Source of the DNA: Halioglobus japonicus
GTDB taxonomy: Bacteria; Pseudomonadota; Gammaproteobacteria; Pseudomonadales; Halieaceae
Assembly (NCBI GenBank): GCA_902705825.1
Contig: CACSIL010000045.1
Span: 114,212 to 178,211, forward strand
Reading direction: 5' to 3'
Length of the DNA: 64,000 bases
A model generated the notes under the pieces. The model did not search any database and was not told where the DNA came from. It worked only from the letters and a program-made list of their open reading frames with translations. Position 1 is the stretch's first letter. Each line of letters starts with the position of its first letter. Positions 18,881-26,821 of this stretch are shown in pieces. Made by a program: the position numbers and the translations under genes.

Positions 18881-20020
18881 ATGTTACAGGCAATTGTTAA
18901 CGGTCAGGTTTTCGACGGTGCGAGTTTGCACACCGATAAGGCCGTGCTTATCGACGGAACACGCATTCTCGCTCTGTTAGACCCCGGGCAGCTTCCCGAT
19001 GGTGTCGCGGCGACCTATGATCTGGAAGGCGGAATTCTTCTACCGGGTTTTATCGATCTGCAGGTCAACGGTGGAGGAGGGGTGTTATTTACGGCCAGGC
19101 CGACCATCGACAGTCTTCGCACTATTGGCGCTGCACACCGAACGACGGGTACCACCGGTTTTCTGCCGACGTTGATCACTGCTGACTATGACGTGATGCG
19201 TGCGGCCGTGGCGGCTGTCGAGCAGGCTATTGCTGAAGGCGTACCGGGCATACTGGGTATCCATCTGGAGGGCCCATTCCTGAATCCTCAGCGCCGTGGG
19301 GTGCATGACGCAGGCAAGTTCTGCGCGCTGGATCAGGCAGGGTTTGACATCATCACCTCGCTGGCGGCAGGCACAACGCTTGTCACCCTGGCTCCTGAGC
19401 TGACATCGCCTGCAATGATCCGCCAACTGGTGGATGCGGGCGTGATAGTCAGCTGCGGTCACAGCGCGGCAAGCTATGCACAGGCGCGCGAAGCGCTGGC
19501 GGCCGGCGCCACCGGCTGCACTCACTTGTTCAATGCGATGACACCGCTGCAAAGCCGCGAGCCGGGTATGGTGGGTGCTGCGCTGGAAGATGAGAACAGC
19601 TGGTTCGGTATTATCGCCGATGGCCACCATATCCACCCGGCGGCCTTTCGTATTGCTGTGTCAGCAAAGAAAACCGGCGGCGCAATTCTGGTGACGGATG
19701 CAATGCCTACGGTCGGTTCTGAGCGCAAGTCTTTTGAGCTGGATGGTGAGATCATTAGCGCCAGTAACGGCCGGCTAACGAACGCAGAGGGCACTCTGGC
19801 GGGCTCTGATCTGGATATGTTGTCTGCCGTGAACAACGCAGCCCGCTTTGCCGGGTTGGATTGGTTGGAAGCCGTGCGTATGGCGACAGTCTATCCGGCC
19901 AGGGCACTTGGGCTGGATGGAGAGCTCGGTGCTATCAAGCCGGGTTATCGGGCCAGTTTGCTGGCGTTGGACACCCGGCACAACATCCGCGACAGCTGGA
20001 TCGACGGTATCAGGGCCTAG
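18881..20020 (+). CDS. nagA: N-acetylglucosamine-6-phosphate deacetylase
   Basis: Amidohydrolase removing acetate from GlcNAc-6-phosphate in amino-sugar and cell-wall recycling. Metal and substrate motifs are present: GFIDLQVNGGGG, IHLEGPFLNPQRRGVHDAG with the metal glutamate, SCGHSAASY and GCTHLFNAM with the metal histidines, and the catalytic Asp in LVTDAMPTVGS. The 379-residue length matches the family. No nagB, nagE or nagK accompanies it here. Its 3' end overlaps the convergent ThuA gene by 11 bases. Confidence 0.94.
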   Translation: MLQAIVNGQVFDGASLHTDKAVLIDGTRILALLDPGQLPDGVAATYDLEGGILLPGFIDLQVNGGGGVLFTARPTIDSLRTIGAAHRTTGTTGFLPTLITADYDVMRAAVAAVEQAIAEGVPGILGIHLEGPFLNPQRRGVHDAGKFCALDQAGFDIITSLAAGTTLVTLAPELTSPAMIRQLVDAGVIVSCGHSAASYAQAREALAAGATGCTHLFNAMTPLQSREPGMVGAALEDENSWFGIIADGHHIHPAAFRIAVSAKKTGGAILVTDAMPTVGSERKSFELDGEIISASNGRLTNAEGTLAGSDLDMLSAVNNAARFAGLDWLEAVRMATVYPARALGLDGELGAIKPGYRASLLALDTRHNIRDSWIDGIRA

Positions 20021-20870
20021 CTGCCACCCACTCAATAGCGTTCAACACCAGTTCCCTGGCGTTGTCATTATCCCAATTGGCGTGATAATGGCCCCCGGTA
20101 TACCCAAAGCCCCGGCCGCCGCCATCACGCTCATAAGCCCAGGCGACTACCTGCGGGACCTCGTCTGCGACTAACTGGCGCACGGTATCGTTGCCACTGT
20201 GCGCACCGTTCCAGCGATCCATTGTTGAGGCCGGCGCAATTGCACTGAGCACGGGTGTCACGCCGCGCTCAACAAAACGCATATTGAAATACCACTCGTC
20301 TTCCAGACGGAAGGGCTTGATATCCCGAGTGACAGGGTGGGGCGGCAATGCGGTGAATTGCGCTGTCCAATGCGGGTTCACCGACCACCAGGTCTCAAAA
20401 TAGCCGCCTGTTGCGTTAAGCATTGCGTCAGCGGAAGCGCTGCCCTTGGGGACCTCCACACAGTAATGAAGCGCAACCACGCCGACCCCCTCATCAAGCA
20501 GGCGATTGAATGTCTGCAGGTGATCGTTTATCAGGTGTGAGTCGCCACCATCACAGTACATCACCAGTGCGTCTGCACCGTCAAAAATCGACTCATCCGT
20601 CGGCCAGCCGCCATAGACAGTGACCGTTTCTATGGACGCTTGTCGCTCACGCAGTGCAGCTTCCAGCAGCAGTGACCCTTGCTTGTGTTCATGGGCGCCG
20701 GGCAGGTGGCTGTCCGGTCCGGCCAGAAAGACGACTTTGGTCTGCGGCCCCGCAGGCGAAGCGGCGGCATGTTTCTGTACGGAAATCTCTTGGGGACCAC
20801 AACCGGCAAGCAGAAACGCTAGCATCGCCAGGCAGGTTCCCAATCTTGCAGTGCGCTGGTATCTGTCCAT
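20010..20870 (-). CDS. ThuA-like domain lipoprotein
   Basis: The N-terminus is a lipoprotein signal with lipobox LLAGC and modified C24; Gly at +2 predicts outer-membrane sorting. The mature part is a ThuA (class I glutamine amidotransferase-like) domain with the typical FLAGPDSHLPGAHEH start, DGADALVMYCDGGDSH and GVGVVALHYCVE. ThuA was named from trehalose utilisation, but the wider family is associated with uptake or turnover of sugars and its activity is unclear. Convergence with nagA suggests, weakly, a role in glycan use. Confidence 0.8.
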   Translation of the reverse strand: MDRYQRTARLGTCLAMLAFLLAGCGPQEISVQKHAAASPAGPQTKVVFLAGPDSHLPGAHEHKQGSLLLEAALRERQASIETVTVYGGWPTDESIFDGADALVMYCDGGDSHLINDHLQTFNRLLDEGVGVVALHYCVEVPKGSASADAMLNATGGYFETWWSVNPHWTAQFTALPPHPVTRDIKPFRLEDEWYFNMRFVERGVTPVLSAIAPASTMDRWNGAHSGNDTVRQLVADEVPQVVAWAYERDGGGRGFGYTGGHYHANWDNDNARELVLNAIEWVAARP

Positions 20871-20956
20871 GAAATCTGCCTTAGGTGCTTTGCGTGTGTT
20901 TCAGTGCATAATAGGCAAGCTTGAGTATGCTATTCAAGCAGTTCGATGCGCTAAAC

Positions 20957-20986
20957 TTGACACCTATAGACAGCTAAAGCTACCAT
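20957..20986 (+). promoter_or_regulatory. Candidate tRNA-His promoter
   Basis: A perfect -35 TTGACA (20957-20962), an 18-base spacer and TACCAT (20981-20986) lie about 100 bases upstream of tRNA-His. A TACAAT immediately abutting the tRNA 5' end is too close to serve. Confidence 0.55.
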
Positions 20987-21089
20987 GCGCGCCGCGTCAA
21001 CAGAGGCGTTCGTCCGTAACTCATTGTTTGCGGCAAGGACGCAGCGCAATTGATCAAGCGGATCAAATCTCTTTCAACCACGATACAAT

Positions 21090-21166
21090 GGTGGCCGTAG
21101 CTCAACAGGTAGAGCACCGGATTGTGACTCCGGAGGTAGCGGGTTCAAGACCCGTCGGCCACCCCA
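21090..21166 (+). tRNA. tRNA-His (GTG)
   Basis: A 77-base cloverleaf including the extra G-1 (base 21090), the identity element of tRNA-His, paired with the discriminator C73. The anticodon loop is TTGTGAC (anticodon GTG) between CCGGA and TCCGG, the T-loop is TTCAAGA, and CCA is encoded. Confidence 0.97.
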
Positions 21167-21534
21167 TCCAAATTACTTCCCAGCCAACCCTGGTCTCTGC
21201 TGCAGCCACTGTCGAGTCTGCCGCTGTATTCAATGCCGATACTCAAGCCATGCCCATTGCTGGCTGCAAGGCCCAACACGTCGTCTGTGGGGAGCATACC
21301 GAGCGCAATCTGTTGATCTGAACAAGCTCGCGCGTATTCCCCTGGAAATGTTCAATAGTGTGATTGGAATCACGCCCACCACCCCAGAATTGGGGGTGCT
21401 GAGCTTTTTCAGTGCCCGCTACTATCTTCGATGAGTTGCGCGGTTGCGCGATCATCCGATCGCAAATCCCTTTCTCAATCTGACGGATGGTTTTCCGTTT
21501 CACAGCGACAGATTTTTCTCTATTGGGGGAGACA
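21167..21534. other. Gene-free gap after tRNA-His with a terminator-like hairpin
   Basis: I find no gene in this stretch of 368 bases. CACCCC/GGGGTG (21380-21398) with a 7-base loop is followed nine bases... by a short T-run (21404-21408) and may end the tRNA-His transcript. Just before it is the palindrome GTGATTGGAATCAC (21360-21373). The lipoprotein ribosome site GGGGGAG lies at the right end. Confidence 0.4.
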
Positions 21535-22557
21535 ATGAAAGTAATCTACTTGGCTTTGGCGAGCGCAGTCTTTATTGGCGGCTGTGCGGCAGGCGGTGGC
21601 GCGATTACACCAGAGAAACAAACAGGTGTATTTGGGCAAGAGAATGACAAGGTCAGTGTTACCACTGCCGAGGCATTTAAAGGTAAAAAGGATGTGGTGA
21701 TCGGCAGTTTCAAAGTGGGCTTTATTGAATATAAACGCGCGTCTGAAACTGCCGGCGGCGGTATGTTTTCAGACAACGCTGCGGCAACCACCAAGGTTAA
21801 GGCGAACCTCTTGGGGGTGCCAAAAAGTACTATGCAGGCCATTACAGATGCGGCGTACAAGGACTTCGTCGCCCAACTGGAGGCCAACGGCTACAATGTA
21901 CTGGATCGATCGACGCTGACATCAACAGATGCTTATAAGAAAGCTACCAGTGCGACGAGCCCAACACAGTACGATGATATTAAACTGGCAATGAAATCCG
22001 ATGTTGTTTATTTCGCGCCAACCGGGCAAGAACTCTTCTTTATGGTGGGTGAAAAATCAAGCGCATTCGGTGGCCTGAGCAGCGGCATCGGGTTCAGCAA
22101 TCCCGGGATGGCGTTCCAGGTTGTCGCAGACACCGACAAACTGGCGATCGTGACGGCAAACTATGTGGTTAACTTCGTCAATACCGAAGGCTATGGCGGC
22201 TCCCATCGCTCAACCTCTTCGGTGTCGCTGGATCCTGGCCTGTCGGTTGTGCCGGGCAGTTCGGTGGGTATCATTGGCGGTTACGACGGCACATTCAGCA
22301 CAAATATCGGTTCGATCTCACTGGGTCAGCCTGTCTATACCATGGACGAGTTTGGCACAATTGAGGAAACAACCTCGACAGCTGAAAGTGCCGCCGGGGT
22401 CTTCAGTATGGTCGTCGGAGGCCTTTCAGGTACCAGCTCAATTAACAGCGGGACGTACGCTGTAACTGCGGATCCACAGGCGTATGAGTCGCTCACCGAA
22501 GGCTTGCTCAAAGATGCGAATTCGCAATTGGTGTCTGCAATGGCGGCGAATCGCTAG
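21535..22557 (+). CDS. Lipoprotein of unknown function
   Basis: The start at ATG 21535, preceded by GGGGGAGACA, gives a 340-residue protein with a clear lipoprotein signal MKVIYLALASAVFIGGC; C17 is the lipidation site and Ala at +2 predicts outer-membrane sorting. The mature part begins Gly-rich and is unusually rich in Ser, Thr, Gly and Ala. It contains two hydrophobic, Gly-rich stretches (MVVGGLSGTSSINSGTYAVT and GGLSSGIGFSNPGMAFQVVA) but no helix long enough to be a certain membrane span. I do not recognise a family. It stands alone between tRNA-His and a leftward acyltransferase. A longer in-frame ATG at 21487 would bury the signal peptide. Confidence 0.75.
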   Translation: MKVIYLALASAVFIGGCAAGGGAITPEKQTGVFGQENDKVSVTTAEAFKGKKDVVIGSFKVGFIEYKRASETAGGGMFSDNAAATTKVKANLLGVPKSTMQAITDAAYKDFVAQLEANGYNVLDRSTLTSTDAYKKATSATSPTQYDDIKLAMKSDVVYFAPTGQELFFMVGEKSSAFGGLSSGIGFSNPGMAFQVVADTDKLAIVTANYVVNFVNTEGYGGSHRSTSSVSLDPGLSVVPGSSVGIIGGYDGTFSTNIGSISLGQPVYTMDEFGTIEETTSTAESAAGVFSMVVGGLSGTSSINSGTYAVTADPQAYESLTEGLLKDANSQLVSAMAANR

Positions 22558-22579
22558 TATGTAAACGCGGCTTGCAGGG

Positions 22580-22597
22580 CGCCTGATGGAACAGGCG
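22580..22597 (+). terminator. Weak hairpin after the unknown lipoprotein
   Basis: CGCCTG / CAGGCG stem with a 6-base loop, 23 bases after the stop codon. No T-run follows, so if it acts in termination it does so inefficiently or with Rho. Confidence 0.3.
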
Positions 22598-22726
22598 TAC
22601 CTGCTCGATCAGCGTTGCCGCAGCAACCCGGTTGAGACTGGGCCGATACTTGATACGCTGGTGATCTGTCGGTTCTGGTCTTTAATCGCGCAGAGAATCC
22701 GTTACTCCACTGAATTGATGCTTACG

Positions 22727-24736
22727 TTATTTCTTGAATGAATCAGGCACAGCAAGTTGTAACTTTTCAGCTACCTGCCTTAACACCAGGTTGCTGCCCA
22801 GTCGGGACAAATGATTGTCAGTGGAAAAGTAAATTCTGTCATATTCTGATGCAATGCATCTTCCAGACGACTCTCTACAAAATATGTGCTCGGGATATAT
22901 CCGTTTAACACCGGGGCCGGATATTTGATCCAAGGCATCATAACTGCTGGCGACACGCTTTTTAAATACGTCGTAACTGGTTGACAGCACGGGCAACTCT
23001 TCCGCGCTTTGCGCTCCCGATGCGTCGAGATTGAGTAATGTGGAAACATCAAACGCCTGCTCTGGAACCGGATAGATAATGACCAATTCGTGACCATCAT
23101 CTACCCAACTGGAAAGCGTTGAAACTACCTGGTTGGCTCTGTGTCGAGCCGTGCCTTTAGTTGCACCTGCTCGGGCCATATTGCGCTTTTCAGGTTCTCG
23201 ATTGCCTTCCTGGTTATCAAAAGGTTCCCACTCAATATAGAGCGGTAATCGCGCACTGTAGATAATTGTGACTTTTTCAAAGTGACGTAAAAACGGCCTA
23301 ATAGACCTCCCCATTCCTCTGCAGAGCGCATTGAAATTGCCACCGAGATGTGGGCATCCGATCTGTGTGACCTGAGCAAAATTAAGCTGATTCTTATGCG
23401 CTAGTTCCTTCACTGAGCCCGCTAGGGTATCGGCGTGACTATCGCCTACCAGGACCAGAGTTGGAGCTCCTGGAAAATCTTCAAAGACACAGGATTCTGA
23501 AACCTGACGAAGGCCTTGTATGCCAGAGAGGCATGGCTGCCCATTCTGCGTAATTTCAGCTGGTTGGTTTGCGTGAAGCAAGCCGCCTAGATAGTCCGGG
23601 CGCTCTGGTATACCGTCGCTATCTATCCAGTACAGGCTTACAGCTATTACCACAGAAGAAGTAGACAACAGTGCAATTAGTAGTGTTCTTGTTGATAGCT
23701 TGCGACTGCGAAAGGGCTTTTCTATAAGGTGGTAGGTGAAGACTGAGAGCATTAGTGTAAGGATGACCCAGCTTCCCTTATGTATTAACGAGGGGTCTGC
23801 ATTCGTCATTTTTCCGAAGGCAAAGATCGGGTAGTGCCACAAATATAAGGAATACGACAGTAGCCCTAAGTAGACGAGAGATGGTCGGGAAAGTGCGCCG
23901 TTAACCCAATCTCCATCAGTTTTGAAGCCAATAATAAGAACAGTGCCCAGCACTGGAACCAGGGTAATAAAACCGGGGTGATGTGAATCGAACCCGATAC
24001 CCACCAGTGCGCCGATGATCATCAGCATTCCAAGTGCCGGGACAAATTTGATCAGAGGTGAGGAGGGGGCTTCGGGCGATTTACCCAGTATATATACTGC
24101 CAACAGACTCCCGGCCAACAGCTCCCAAAATCTTGTGGGCAACATATAGAATGAGAAGGATTCGTCATGCCCCGTCATCCATTGGGCTAGAAACAGGCTC
24201 GACAGAAGCCCGATCCATAGCACCCAAACCAGATAGTCTTTCTTCCACCTGAAGATGGTGAACAGTAGCAGCGGGAATATAATGTAGTACTGCTCTTCAA
24301 CCGCGAGCGACCATGTATGTAGAAATGGCTTGAGCAGTGCAGATTCTGCTTCGTACTGCTGAAGACTGAAGTCCCAATAAAAATTGGAGGAAAATAGCAG
24401 TGAAGCAAGCAAGGATTTGGAAAAATCCACCAGCTGTGCGGGTAGCAGAAGGTGCCAGGCAAAAGGCAGGGAGACAAGCATCACGACCAGCATTGCTGGC
24501 AGCAGACGGCGAGCTCGGCGTTCGTAGAAATTGGAAAGGGATATACGGCCGGAGGAGGCCAATTCACTGATCAGCAGCGTGGTAATCAGATAGCCCGATA
24601 TCACGAAAAAAATATCGACACCGACAAATCCGCCGGGTAGCAGGGTAATGTTGCCAAACGTGATTTTGGCGTGATAAAAAATGACGGAAACAACCGCAAC
24701 TGTTCTCAGCCCATCTATTTCGGGTCTATATTTTAT
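22727..24736 (-). CDS. Membrane O-acyltransferase (OafA/YrhL type) with SGNH domain
   Basis: Multi-pass acyltransferase-3 domain with about ten helices (residues about 1-370), followed by a periplasmic SGNH hydrolase-like domain with VLVGDSHADTLAGS and the DNHLSRLGS Asp-His block. Such proteins acetylate O-antigen or other surface glycans. The first standard start codon, GTG 24604, falls inside the conserved FFVISGYL segment. Translation upstream in the same frame gives KYRPEIDGLRTVAVVSVIFY and PGGFVGVDIFFVISGYL, the canonical family N-terminus. The codon where Met belongs is ATA (24736-24734), 7 bases after AAGGA; a stop lies at 24754 with no ATG, GTG or TTG between. I annotate from the ATA (669 residues): a rare ATA start, a damaged gene or a sequencing error. 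Its composition is more AT-rich than its neighbours. Confidence 0.82.
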   Translation of the reverse strand: MKYRPEIDGLRTVAVVSVIFYHAKITFGNITLLPGGFVGVDIFFVISGYLITTLLISELASSGRISLSNFYERRARRLLPAMLVVMLVSLPFAWHLLLPAQLVDFSKSLLASLLFSSNFYWDFSLQQYEAESALLKPFLHTWSLAVEEQYYIIFPLLLFTIFRWKKDYLVWVLWIGLLSSLFLAQWMTGHDESFSFYMLPTRFWELLAGSLLAVYILGKSPEAPSSPLIKFVPALGMLMIIGALVGIGFDSHHPGFITLVPVLGTVLIIGFKTDGDWVNGALSRPSLVYLGLLSYSLYLWHYPIFAFGKMTNADPSLIHKGSWVILTLMLSVFTYHLIEKPFRSRKLSTRTLLIALLSTSSVVIAVSLYWIDSDGIPERPDYLGGLLHANQPAEITQNGQPCLSGIQGLRQVSESCVFEDFPGAPTLVLVGDSHADTLAGSVKELAHKNQLNFAQVTQIGCPHLGGNFNALCRGMGRSIRPFLRHFEKVTIIYSARLPLYIEWEPFDNQEGNREPEKRNMARAGATKGTARHRANQVVSTLSSWVDDGHELVIIYPVPEQAFDVSTLLNLDASGAQSAEELPVLSTSYDVFKKRVASSYDALDQISGPGVKRIYPEHIFCRESSGRCIASEYDRIYFSTDNHLSRLGSNLVLRQVAEKLQLAVPDSFKK

Positions 24737-25041
24737 TTGCGAATCCTTTTCTTATTTTTTTAAGTATAGTCAGTCGATTGATTGGGCCATTTCACCATGT
24801 CATCACAGCCCGGACAATGAAAAAAATGCCCGGCTTAAGCCTTTGCCTTTCAGCCAGAAAGTCACTGAAATATAGCGCTTCGGGGTGTTTACAGCATAGA
24901 TGGCATTTAACCAAGTGGCCGAGCCTATTGTGTGTCATATGCTCGCTCCAGTTGTAGTTTTAATTACGCTTGAGCTATCATGGCCGCCCTCTGGTGCCAG
25001 CCAGGGGGTTAAGGTTCCAAAAATAGCACCAACAGTTCTTC
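24737..25041. other. Gap between acyltransferase and tRNA-Arg
   Basis: No gene seen. On the minus strand TATACT (24768-24763) is a likely -10 for the acyltransferase, leaving a short leader. The perfect 10-base palindrome GGCTTAAGCC lies near 24831-24840. On the plus strand the tRNA-Arg promoter is at 24952-24981. Confidence 0.45.
24952..24981 (+). promoter_or_regulatory. Candidate tRNA-Arg promoter
   Basis: TTGTAG (24952-24957), an 18-base spacer and TATCAT (24976-24981), about 60 bases upstream of tRNA-Arg. The promoter is moderately good and predicted from sequence only. Confidence 0.5.
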
Positions 25042-25118
25042 GGGGGTATAGCTCAGCTGGATAGAGCACCGGCCTTCTAAGCCGACGGTCGTAGGTTCGA
25101 ATCCTACTACTCCCGCCA
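25042..25118 (+). tRNA. tRNA-Arg (TCT)
   Basis: A 77-base cloverleaf with encoded CCA. The acceptor GGGGGTA pairs with TACTCCC (one G-U pair), the anticodon loop CTTCTAA gives TCT, and the T-arm is GTAGG TTCGAAT CCTAC. The outermost anticodon-stem pair is C27-A43, a mismatch; the other four pairs are good. It reads the rare arginine codons AGA/AGG. Confidence 0.95.
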
Positions 25119-25137
25119 TTTTCGCAGGGTCCATACC

Positions 25138-25179
25138 GGAGACATCGTTCACAGGTTGTACCCGAGACACGGTTTGCAG
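25138..25179. repeat. Two imperfect direct repeats behind tRNA-Arg
   Basis: GGAGACATCGTTCACAG (25138-25154) and CGAGACACGGTTTGCAG (25163-25179) share GAGACA, GTT and CAG in register, 25 bases apart. The pattern recalls repeated motifs at insertion-sequence ends, but no transposase or partner end is present. It may be a relic of insertion behind the tRNA. Confidence 0.35.
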
Positions 25180-25243
25180 TTGCCGTTGCCGAGGCCGAGG
25201 CCCCGGGGCAAAATATAGCGTGGTCGCCGCGGCCCTGGTTTAC

Positions 25244-26350
25244 CTACAGCGGCTTGGACATCTCCACCCAGTCAATCGTCCCATCGTCGGGCAGGTGTTC
25301 AAACTCCAGCAAGCCCAGCTCTTCGAATTTTGGCCGGATAGCCTCGGTCAGCAAGCCGATGCGCTTCAGGTTGGGTACCACTCTGGAAAACACCAGGTTG
25401 CGAAACTCCTGTCGCGCTTTGCCTCCCAGAGAAATTTCACGGGTCTCGGAGGTGTCCCAGCCAAAGCGTGCGTGGACGTCGGTAGGGATCATGCGCTCGC
25501 GCATGACGATGCAGGCCTCCAGCGCAAATTGCGCCCGTTCTTCTTTTTCCTGTTGACTGAGTGTTTTCACGTGTTCTTCCAGGTAATTGACGCCAAAGGT
25601 GACGTGACGAGCCTCGTCGCGTGTGACCAGGTGCAGCAGTTGTGAAAATACCGGGTCTTTGGTGGTCATCTTGGCAACATTGAAGGCGGCCAGCGCCAGG
25701 CCCTCTATGATGATTTGCATGCCGATAAACTTGAGGTCCCAACGCGGGTCGGTGAGTATTTTGTCCAGCAACGCCTTGAGGCTGTCGTTGACCGGGTACA
25801 TCAGCCCCACCTTGGTCTGGATGAATTTGTTAAATACCTCGACATGCCGCGCTTCATCGAACGTTTGGGACGCGGCATACAGCTTGGCGTTATAGGTCGG
25901 AGCGCATGAGGCGAGCTGGGAGGCCACCAGCAGCGCACCCTGTTCGCCGTGCAGGAACTGGCACACGAACCAACTATTCAGGTGACGGTGCAGTTCCAGT
26001 GCTGTGTCATCGTCCATGGCCAGGTAAGGGCCATAATCGGCAAAGGGAAAGCCTTCCCGAAACTGCGCCAGCGCCGCAGCCTTTTCTTCAGCAGTACGCG
26101 GCGCGAGTTCATCGACATTGGGTGTTTGAGACCAGTCCACATCAATCTCTGCATCCCAGTTCAATTGTTTACCCAGGTTATAGAGCTTATTGATGCGGTC
26201 GTCCTGGATCGTGTAATCCCAGTTGTATGCTCCGGTCAGCGGAGTATTGAAGATCTCGACAATGTGTTGTATCTGCTCTTCCCGCAGTGCTGGAGGCTCT
26301 GGGTAGTGAACGAGTTCCTGAGGTTGCTGATCGACGATATGCAGTTTCAT
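25244..26350 (-). CDS. Ferritin-like diiron protein
   Basis: A 368-residue helical protein with the diiron carboxylate pattern of ferritin-like oxygenases: a first-helix Glu (FLHGEQGALLVA), an ExxH in FDEARHVEVF, a third Glu in IIEGLALAAFN and a second ExxH in TRDEARHVTFG. This is the same ligand logic as AurF-type N-oxygenases and R2-like oxidases, but the substrate is unknown. I chose ATG 26350 (MKLHIVDQQ) over the GTG eight codons upstream, which has no ribosome site. It stands alone on the leftward strand. Confidence 0.78.
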   Translation of the reverse strand: MKLHIVDQQPQELVHYPEPPALREEQIQHIVEIFNTPLTGAYNWDYTIQDDRINKLYNLGKQLNWDAEIDVDWSQTPNVDELAPRTAEEKAAALAQFREGFPFADYGPYLAMDDDTALELHRHLNSWFVCQFLHGEQGALLVASQLASCAPTYNAKLYAASQTFDEARHVEVFNKFIQTKVGLMYPVNDSLKALLDKILTDPRWDLKFIGMQIIIEGLALAAFNVAKMTTKDPVFSQLLHLVTRDEARHVTFGVNYLEEHVKTLSQQEKEERAQFALEACIVMRERMIPTDVHARFGWDTSETREISLGGKARQEFRNLVFSRVVPNLKRIGLLTEAIRPKFEELGLLEFEHLPDDGTIDWVEMSKPL

Positions 26351-26394
26351 GGACAGGGCTCTTGTTGTAACCACGGTATGACACTATAGCGATT

Positions 26395-26505
26395 TTTGCG
26401 CTGAAAGGGAGTAGCGCAAAGCAGAATCGACGCATCTAGACGTGGCCTGCAGGCGGGCCGTTCGAGTTGGATCAGTGGTTATCAATAGGCCTGCGCTAGG
26501 CAGGC
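26395..26505. repeat. Two hairpins in the gap upstream of the ferritin-like gene
   Basis: TTTGCGCT / AGCGCAAA (26395-26420, perfect 8 bp, 10-base loop) and GCCTGC / GCAGGC (26489-26505, perfect 6 bp, 5-base loop) lie in the gap 26351-26580. The first is about 45 bases upstream of the ferritin-like start and could be a leader hairpin or operator. The second could end the MOSC transcript but lacks a T-run. Confidence 0.35.
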
Positions 26506-26580
26506 AGAGATAGTCCTGCCGCTGTGGTATGGATCCCAGGGGTTCTGGGGCGCCACGCTGCAGGCGATCGGGCGCTTTCT

Positions 26581-26790
26581 CTATGCAGACTGATTGCGTT
26601 TGTCGCGGCGTGCGCGACGGGTTTCAACGTCTACCGGCTTTGGTTTATCGCCTTTGGCGGTTTTTGACGCACGGCTCAATTCAATCAACCTGAGCGTCTC
26701 GCTGTCGCGCAGTTTGGTGGCATTTTTCTCTAATGTATTCAGTTCTTCAAAACTGTAGATATCGTTCTTCAATTTTTCTATTCGGTCCAT
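26581..26790 (-). CDS. Small charged protein of unknown function
   Basis: A 69-residue protein starting MDRIEKLKNDIYSFEELNTL, translated from ATG 26790 with GGGAG upstream. The first half is helical and amphipathic, possibly a short coiled coil. The C-terminal tail is strongly basic (VETRRARRDKRNQSA), suggesting nucleic-acid contact. It lies 31 bases after the MOSC gene on the same strand, probably cotranscribed. I do not recognise a family. Coding is supported by the ribosome site and protein-like composition, not by homology. Confidence 0.6.
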   Translation of the reverse strand: MDRIEKLKNDIYSFEELNTLEKNATKLRDSETLRLIELSRASKTAKGDKPKPVDVETRRARRDKRNQSA

Positions 26791-26821
26791 CTCGTGCTCC
26801 CGCGCACCGCGCGTAGTGTAC

